NCBI GenBank assembly: GCA_025529335.1
Contig: JAMYHX010000060.1
Location: forward strand, 62,001-126,000
Direction: 5' to 3'
Origin: Rhizopus sp. PT2906
Lineage: Eukaryota > Mucoromycota > Mucoromycetes > Mucorales > Rhizopodaceae
Length of the DNA stretch: 64,000 nucleotides
Position numbers and translations under genes: made by a program. The notes under the pieces are model-generated. The model was not told where the DNA came from. It searched no databases and saw only the letters and a list, made by a program, of their open reading frames with translations. Positions 56,388 to 64,000 of this stretch are shown piece by piece (within the stretch, counting starts at the first letter, position 1; the number at the start of each line of letters is the position of its first letter).

Positions 56388-59300
56388 ATGACTGATTTGG
56401 TCGAAAATGAATTCAATCGAGATAAATTAAGAAGAAGAAAATCAGATTCCAACTTGCTCACGCAGAGCATTAATAGCAACAAGAGAGAAAGACTATCTCA
56501 GCAACCATTCTCGTTCAAAAGACAACTTTCTCACTTGAGTGAAACTGATAAACCAGCAGATACGTTTTACGATGCACTCGAAATCAAATTTCATCACTCA
56601 GTAGGGTCAATGAGTATAAGTCCTGCGTCGAGAGACGTTGTATTAGCAGGGTACACTTTTATATATATATTTATAAAGAGATGCTGTTTTGATAACAATC
56701 ATATATACAAGACGGCAGGGTTTAGTCATTATTGATCTTGAAGATCCATGGCTCATTCCAAGAATCGTTCCTCACATGTCCAAGTGGGAAGTGGCTGATG
56801 TTCAATGGAGTCCGCATATGGCTCGAGAATCATGGATTGCTTCAACTGTAATAAGGAAAAGATACGGAAGAACATATTCTAAAATGTTTTCATAGTCTAA
56901 CCAAAAACTACTGGTTTGGAACTTAAATTACACAGGTTCAAGAGCGATTGAACACGTATTTCATGCACATGTTCGAGCTATTTCCGATATCAACTGGTCT
57001 CTCCATCACCCAGACATTCTTGCTACATGCTCGGTGGATACCTATGTTCACCTGTGGGATCTACGAGAACCACTAAAAGATCAAGAAGAGGATGCAGATA
57101 CACATATACGACCAAGTCATTCATTTACTCCATGGAACGGTAAGTAAGAGTGTGATAATGACCCGATACTTATACAAATCAAAGCTGCTGCAACACAGGT
57201 CAAATTTAATAGAAAGAATGAATATCTCATTGCCTCTGCTCATGATAAAGACGTCAAGATTTGGGATATCAGAGTATGTATAAATAATCTCAAAATGACC
57301 CAAGGATCCTTATTTTTTTTTTCGCTATAGAAAGGCGCTCTTCCAGTGACAAGCATTACTGCTCACTCAAAAAAGATTTATGGTATTGATTGGAGTCGAC
57401 AAAATGATCACGATATTGTTACCTGTAGTCTTGACAAACTAGTCAAGGTAAGATGCTTCTTAATATAAAAGGCAACTGATAAACATACCCTTCATCTAGT
57501 TCTGGGACATTAATCATCCAACCACCGAACAAGAAACTATCGTGACCGACACGCCTATTTGGAGAGCGAGAAATACACCATTTGGCAACGGTGTGTTAAT
57601 CATGCCTCAGGGCAACGACTCAAAATTGACATTATACAACAGAGCCTCACCCGAGGTCCCTGTACATGCATTTGAGGGTCACCAAGACACAGTTAAAGAA
57701 TTCGTGTGGCGATGGAAAGGTGATATGAACGGACCAGACGGCGACGATCGTGAATTTCAACTGGTCACTTGGTCCAAGGACCAAAACTTGAGACTTTGGC
57801 CTGTCTCGCCCGAAGTCATGAAATCCGTTGGACATGAGCCCAGCCGGATTAAGACCAAGCTGTCTGCACCTTCCATCGCGTTCGGCGACAAGAAATCTAC
57901 GCGAACCTTTCGTCAGGAACCTGATGAAAGCAAAGATATGAAAACAAGATCGATAGCCGGCGCTGCTGCTACACGACTAACGTCAATGACACCCTTTCGT
58001 TCGGTTGCTCAGCATTCGACCGCAGAGCAAAACTATAAGGAACAGAAATACTCAGCCATTAATCCACTCTTGTGGATGCAGAATGTCAAAACTGTCGGCC
58101 CCACAGGAGAGATACGACGTGACGCAGCAGCAGAGCATTCATATCAGTCTGTGGCGGACGAGATGTCGACTGTCTTAAATAAGTACTTGCCTGTGGGCGT
58201 CAAGACTGAAAAGATCAATGCGGCGTCTCGTACGTGTACTATTTCCCTACATGGTCCATGGTCCGATACAGGCGATGCACTCTTGCGTATAACCATCCGG
58301 TTCAGTCCTCAATATCCCGATAACAGTCCCCCAGAGTTTGACATTCATAAAAACAGCATGATATCTATCTATTACCGTGCTCACATGACTCAAGACCTGA
58401 TTGCTTTAGCATCAAACTACACGTCTCAGAAAAAGTGGTGTCTAGAACCTTGTATACGGTATCTGCTTGGTGAAAACGTTCAAGAGTCCGAATATGGCAT
58501 CGATCACCACTCTATAGATTCAGCTACGAATAACAACAACGCCAGTCCTGGACACTGGAAAGGCGCAGCTATCGACATTGGAGACTCGGATGATGAGCTC
58601 GGACAAGGATGGGACGCGATGGGTGATGATTTTAGATTCGGTAAGCGAGTGAGTATGACGAGTGAACGAGGCGTTATGGTAGACATGTCGACAAAGCAAA
58701 GTACGGATGAAAAGGTCCCCTTCCCACGCTTATGTGGTGGCGTGTTCTCAGGCAGTGGTAAGAAATGGGGAAAATAGATCGGCTTGCATGGATCATTAGA
58801 GTTCTCACATAAAATTACATATAGGACAACTGATATGTTTCTTTTCTACCTTACGTGTGAGAGATACGAACCGTTCGGGTAACTCAAACACAAAGAATGA
58901 GAATAACCTCCAACAGGACAACCAGTCGCATCAGAGTGGCAGAAGTAACAGTGAATACTTTGAAAATACATATAGTGACTTTTATCGACATCCAAGAACG
59001 TACGAACAGTTTGAAGAATATAAAGAAATTGCTGCCATGTCACGACAGGGTAAGAATGCTACTGTACTCGTAGGAGGTACAGGTGGTGCATTTGGCGAAT
59101 ACACTTATGACGACGAGCAAGATGATATGGATGATGATCTAAACACTGTCAACAGCAGTAGTTTGATGCATTATAATACAGGAGTAAGTTGTACAAAAAT
59201 ATGTCAATATTGGTACTAAACATAAATAGTCCATGGCAATGAATGGTGCGTTAGATAGTAGTGATAGTCTTTTGTACCATGGATCCAAGGCGGATAGAAT

Positions 59301-60963
59301 CAGTCATACTGTAATGATTGTAGACTTTTCAGATAAAATGCCATACAGTCCTTGGCTTGCTAAAGAATACATGTAAGAGAATGGATCGACATGTACTTAA
59401 ATTGAGACTAAAAGCATTCTGGCCTAGTTTGTCTTCTAAAGACCCAGTGGGATCATGTATACACAACGCTAAAGTATGCCAAAAGCATGGGCGACTTGAT
59501 CTTTATAAAATATGGTATCTTGCTGTTGAAATTCTTCGAGACTGTGTCCCTGAAGATCTAGCTGAGCCTGAGCGTCTTATGCAAGAAGGCCCACAATCGC
59601 TGTCAGATGATAAAAAGAACAAATTGATATTTATTGATGATGATACTGGACAAGAAATGAAGCTACCAGAGATTAGAGCAAAATATGATCACGAACCTTT
59701 GGATTCATTAGTAGCAGCAATATCAACTACCATGAAGCGTGTGAAATGGGGAATGCACCCATTTGGACAAAAGCTGGTCTATAATCTGTAAGAAATACGC
59801 AAACATCATGGTTTCATAGACTCATTTTTGCTCTAGTATACAACACTTTATTCAAATTGGAGATATCCAAACCGCTGCCATGTTATCATGCATCTTCCAA
59901 CTGTCAGCGAGTAAACCATCTACTGCGACCATCTTTACACACAAGGTATTTAAATTTCATTCAGATCCCCTTACTGCAAATACTCATATTTTATTAGCCT
60001 TCATTGCACTCAGAAAGATCGCCCGAATCTGTCGAACTGGACTATTTCTCACTGAAAACAAGCCATAAAAATCCCTTTGATTTTCGTGCGAATTCAGGCC
60101 CGAATTCAGAAGTGGCAGAAAAGATATATATAGCACCATTTAGCTCGTCGTATGGAAATAAAACAAGCACTTTCCTTTCCTTTCTGCTAGAAACAGAAAA
60201 CAGAAGATTATCGCCTACTATAGACAGAATAACAGATACCCCTAACGACATAGCTATGCCCAAAAGAACGTCAAGCACACGCCTGAGTAAATCACGGACG
60301 ACGACAACGGCAAGCTATACAAAAAAGCTAAAGATACCAAGCAACACAGCGCCTGGCGCACGTCATACCTTATCTCAGAGTCTAGGATCACATTACTCAT
60401 CTGCCTCTTCTGCGCCAGCAACACCTTTACAGGATAAAGAGGGCAAACTGCTTCCTTCTTCAGCCACAGCAGAATTAAAGCTGGAGTACTCAAACTTGGA
60501 ACAGTTTGATGGCGAAAAATTTTTTGACAGCTTCAATCAGATCCCACTGGTAGATAACAAGAGTATGGCGCAGTTAGACGTGTTACGTCTTGGTTATGCT
60601 GATATGCTCTACCGCTGGAACTTACTAGAACTACGAGCAGAGATCTTAAAGTTTTTGCATCACCAACCTTTTCCAGCTGACTACGAACTTGCTTCTCAGT
60701 CTGTCCAAGTCTCTTGTCATTCGTGCGGCATTGAGGTGTCTAATCATGACAAGTATTGCCACCAATGCAGAAAGATTCGTAAGGTGGTAAGATGCAGCTA
60801 CTGTCATGTCATGGTGAAAGGATTGATCAACTTCTGTATTCATTGTGGACACGGAGGACACACGTATCACATGGAGGATTGGTTTGTTACTAATCAGCAA
60901 ATGTATTGTATGACGGGGTGCGGATGCAAATGCGCTTTAGACGCATTTGAACTTAGAGCATAA
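56388..60963 (+). CDS. WDR59 (Mtc5/Sea3), GATOR2 complex subunit
   Basis: Eleven exons (56388..56650, 56712..56847, 56896..57139, 57185..57273, 57331..57447, 57500..58757, 58825..59183, 59230..59372, 59428..59787, 59837..59945, 59998..60963) give 1347 residues. An N-terminal WD40 propeller has LVIIDLEDPW, WNLNYTGSRAIEHVF, DILATCSVDTYVHLWDLR, HDKDVKIWDIR and DIVTCSLDKLVKFWDI. An RWD domain (about 500-615) has STVLNKYLP, ITIRFSPQYPDNSPPEF. A C-terminal RING-like zinc domain (about 1257-1347) has SCHSCGIEV, CHQCRKIRKVVRCSYC, CIHCGHGGH and CMTGCGCKC. GATOR2 activates TORC1 at the vacuole in response to amino acids. The ATG lies 55 bp after the SET-protein stop. Confidence 0.92.
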
Positions 60964-61689
60964 ATGACACGTGTGAAATCATCAAACATACTTTTATATC
61001 TTGTTAATATGTTGTATAAAAATAAAAAGCAAAATAGTACTTAAAACAGCTATACATTCTTATGCAGCTTGGCGTTATGTCGCGACATAAATGAAAACAA
61101 AAATAATAAACTGCATTTTTGTTTATTCAATTCACTAATGTCAGAAATGGCTTTATTTGTCTTTGGCAATAAAAACATTGCATTACTACTAACAGGGCAT
61201 TAAAGTCATCTACAGTAAAAGGGAGAGCATCTTTTATAGTAAGAGTATCGTATTTGTCCTTCTTGACTAAACTTTACGTGAGATTAGTCTACATTCTTTA
61301 TTTGTTACGTGTCTGATTGTAAATTAAAAAAAAAAAAAGCCTCACTTTGTCTTTATGTTGTCATTAGTTCCTTTTCTTTTAAAAAGGAGCGTATAGACAT
61401 TCAATCTTAAAATGTATTGTAACCATTAAATATAGTATTTACAGTGAGTTAAAAAAACTCGTTCAGCGCTTTCCTACCTTGTGGTTTTTTGTGTGTAGCT
61501 CACTCTGTAACGATTTTTTAAGTGTCTCCTGGAAATTCGAAAAAATATATAACCCTATTGTAATTGTTTAATCGTTTATAATAGTTAAATAGCCCCTTTT
61601 TAGCATATATGCAAAGTTTCATGAGTATATAAACTCATTGACACGTCTTTCTTTCTGTTATCTTTCCTAATAACCTTATATAATTTTTT
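60964..61689. other. Intergenic
   Basis: AT-rich 3' flank of WDR59. No gene is supported. Confidence 0.4.
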
Positions 61690-62690
61690 CAGTTTAATTG
61701 ATTCGTTCTTTGCCTCAAGATTTACAAAACAACCTTCGTTCTTTTTTATTTGAACCTGATATGGCATTTGAAGAAATTGCCCAGCGTTACATGCATCCAA
61801 ATCCACTGTTTCGTGCTATTGTGATGCATGGGACCTTATGTGTCTGGTTCATCTTGGTGGATGACCTGCTGTTTTAAACGAAACAGGCAAGCCATTGATA
61901 AAGAGAATTGCGATTGCTAGCGAGCTCAAAACTGGTGTGGAAGTTCACCAGCTTCTCATGAATCTATACGTCACTTTAACTTACTTTACCACCTTGAATG
62001 CACTGAAGACTATCAGCCTCAAAGCCCACCCAAAGAGAAAGGTACCATTTTTATCCAAGAAGCACAGAAAAGAGTGTCTGAATTGGCTTTGGCTCATAGG
62101 AGTTGGATCATACATGACTGGCGAAAGATAATCTCTGATGTCAAAAACCAACGCCTGAGGCTCGGGTGGTATCGAATATTATACTGGAGTTTATCTACAA
62201 GTGAGCTGCAGCCGCACCACGTCATACCTACAGTTAAGCATGGAGGTGAGGACTTAATGGTTTGAGGTTGTATGACAGCACATGGAATAAGGTGTATTTG
62301 AGAGGTCTACAATGGTAGGATGAACGCTGAAGACTACATCCGAATACTTGATGGAGACTTAACGGGCACCCTAAATTACCACAATTTGCGTAATGAGGAT
62401 CTCATATTTCAGCATGACAATGATCCAAGACATACAGCAAAAGTAACCAAAAAGTATCTACACGAACAAAAGAAGTATACAGTTCCTTCCTGGCCAGCAT
62501 AATCTCCTAGATTTCAACCCAATTGAACACGTTTGGAGACATTTAAAGTTGAAATTAGCAACGTACGAACAGAGAGCTAGAGGTGTTCACGAGTTGTGGG
62601 AAAGAGCGCAAAATGGATGGAATACGTTTGACGCTGATAAAATGCTGCAAATATACACTCTTTCCAGAAAGTATATTCACCAATGCTGAG
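61690..62690 (+). pseudogene. Tc1-like transposase relic, target of a nested insertion
   Basis: Pieces in shifting frames align to Tc1 transposases: LPQDLQNNLRSFLFEPDMA and EEIAQRY (helix-turn-helix), KPLIKRIAIASELKTGVEVH, LALAHRSWIIHDWRKII, HHVIPTVKHGGEDLMV, FQHDNDPRHTAKVTKKYL (second Asp), then FNPIEHVWRHLKLKL (third acidic residue). The first Asp region is frameshifted and several stops are present. Near its C-terminus (DKMLQI) the reading is cut at a TA by the left end of the next element at 62654, so the older element was hit by a younger one. Confidence 0.75.
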
Positions 62691-64000
62691 AACAAAATTC
62701 ATGCTGCATGAAAACTAAATTCGCGCTGATGGAAAATCAATTCGCCTGATGGCAAGAACAAAACTTCGTGTTGTATGAAATGTAAATTCGTCTTTGCTGG
62801 CAAATCAGATGTTCTGCTGCCAAGAGGGTTCTCTTTAGTTCAACAAGTTTTGGCATCTTTGGATATATATAAGAGCATACCAAATGCTCGTCTCCCGTTT
62901 TGTTTCTTTTTCACAATTGCACCAGAAATCACAGATAATGAACATTCAATTCTTATTTGAAAATGGGAAAGGATCTGTCGTTGACGAATATGGCCGACCT
63001 GAACCAATGGACTATATTGTTGATGAAGAACAGTTTCGTCTTGAAACATTGACCTCGCATACACAATACTTAGCTCAACTGCCTCTGGAGAGCGAGAAAG
63101 AAGTAGAGGCAATGCAGGTGGAGAAGAGAGCAAATCCTAATAGTGATGTTATTATGAGGGAGACATCAGTGAAGCGAAATTATACACGCTATTCTGATCA
63201 GGACAAAGTGAGGTTCTTCAAGCTGTTGTTTGAGAAATGTCTGAACGCGGCCGCTGCTGAAAAACAACTGGGGATTCATGTTCGTACAGTACAAAACTGG
63301 GCCAAACAGTACGAAAGGGATCCTGATAGTATCTTTCAGAAACGGAGAAAGACTGGTCATCCACGTATTCTCCATGAGGATCACAAAACCGTTATTCTCG
63401 AGTGCATTAATGAGAATCCTTCAGTCATCCTAGACGAAGTAATGAAGAAGTTAAAGCAAATATTTACAGAATTAAGAGTATCTAAAAGTACTTTGTTTGA
63501 TTTTGTAAAAGAACATTGCAATTTGTCTCTCAAAAAAGCTCGGTTTCAACCCATAGACCGGAACAGCGAGGAAAAGATTCAAGAGCGCTTGTATTGGATT
63601 AGTAAGTGGGAAAATACAGACATGGACTTTGCTAGAAACCGTGTCTTTCTTGACAAGTCTGCTTTCCATATTAATTTGAAACGTAGTATGGCATGGTCAA
63701 AGAAAGGTACACCGGCAGTGGTCACAGTTCCCAAAACACGAGCAACAACAACAACTATTTTAGGCGTGATTTCTGCTGAAGGTCTAATCAAATGCAGTCT
63801 TAGACTTCCCCAGCCACCATCCAATAAAAAGAGAAAACGGGGAGATGGTGTTGGGCATATGAGTAAAGGAACAATTACTGGACACTATATCAGCTTTCTT
63901 AAAGCCACAATGGATGAAATGGACCAGTATCCGCACATGAAAGGTCACTACCTCATCAATAACATCAGCAATAGCGAATGATGACCTTTATTATTTATTT
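62654..64000 (+). mobile_element. Tc1/IS630-like element, copy 2 (runs off the window)
   Basis: It begins with TA then CACTCTTTCCAGAAAGTATATTC, the same left end as the copy at 30288. A 280-bp leader precedes the transposase ATG at 62938. The right end lies beyond 64000 or is lost, so terminal symmetry cannot be checked. Confidence 0.65.
62938..63981 (+). CDS. Tc1/IS630-like transposase, probably defective
   Basis: 347 residues. N-terminal MNIQFLFENGKGSVVDEYG is unique to this element family. A helix-turn-helix (KQLGIHVRTVQNWAKQY), a basic RRKTGHPR hook, LRVSKSTLFDFVKEHC and then the DDE_3-type catalytic core follow: RVFLDKSAFHINL (first Asp; DE is usual and here is DK), WSKKGTPAVV, TTTTILGVIS. 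The second catalytic Asp should come in a block like YLIxDNAxxH, but the sequence reads HYLINNISNSE and stops. The protein therefore lacks two of the three catalytic acids and is probably inactive. It is closely similar to copy 1 at 30477, which has a TAA where this one has Lys. Confidence 0.8.
   Translation: MNIQFLFENGKGSVVDEYGRPEPMDYIVDEEQFRLETLTSHTQYLAQLPLESEKEVEAMQVEKRANPNSDVIMRETSVKRNYTRYSDQDKVRFFKLLFEKCLNAAAAEKQLGIHVRTVQNWAKQYERDPDSIFQKRRKTGHPRILHEDHKTVILECINENPSVILDEVMKKLKQIFTELRVSKSTLFDFVKEHCNLSLKKARFQPIDRNSEEKIQERLYWISKWENTDMDFARNRVFLDKSAFHINLKRSMAWSKKGTPAVVTVPKTRATTTTILGVISAEGLIKCSLRLPQPPSNKKRKRGDGVGHMSKGTITGHYISFLKATMDEMDQYPHMKGHYLINNISNSE

Overview
The window is AT-rich nuclear DNA from a filamentous fungus, most likely a Mucorales mould close to Rhizopus. 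The evidence is many short introns (about 45-75 bp), compact intergenic regions, a CotH-family surface protein, a GH45 endoglucanase of the Rhizopus type, a DIRS-type tyrosine recombinase relic and several Tc1/IS630-type transposases. There are no operons. Gene models were built by hand from splice sites, reading phase and family motifs; every spliced model reported here sums to a whole number of codons.

Layout. 1-11 kb: a YANK/STK32-like kinase, a broken Tc1 transposase, a CotH-like secreted protein, a small TA-flanked MITE, a decayed F-box gene and an M50B-type metalloprotease. 12-15 kb: a Vac7-like vacuolar membrane protein and mitochondrial ribosomal protein uL22m. 15-23 kb: two tandem Zn2Cys6 transcription factor paralogues on the minus strand, separated by relics of an MFS transporter and a DIRS recombinase. 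The first paralogue carries an in-frame stop, and the two share a nearly identical patch that looks like gene conversion. 23-29 kb: a YbaK-type tRNA-editing-domain protein divergent from uracil phosphoribosyltransferase, then Vps18. 30-36 kb: a broken transposase, a GSK3-type kinase and another transposase fragment. 36-44 kb: a CBM-less GH45 cellulase and several small genes, including two putative secreted, Kex2-processed peptides (one interrupted by two stops), and mL45/Mba1. 44-61 kb: a tail-anchored protein of unknown role, a PlsB/GNPAT-type acyltransferase, an orphan fungal-TF regulatory domain, a PX-PB1 protein, dynactin p62, a SET-domain protein with an in-frame TGA, and the GATOR2 subunit WDR59. 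61-64 kb: nested Tc1-like elements.

The housekeeping genes are intact and several fall into shared cellular themes: vacuole and endolysosome (Vac7, Vps18, WDR59), mitochondrial translation (uL22m, mL45) and nucleotide/tRNA metabolism (UPRT, YbaK). The most notable signals are the patchy gene conversion between the two transcription factors, isolated stop codons in otherwise open reading frames, three GC-AG introns with the same GCAAGT donor, and the small secreted peptide genes around 40-43 kb. No clearly new multi-gene system is demonstrated; the peptide genes are the best candidates for something undescribed.
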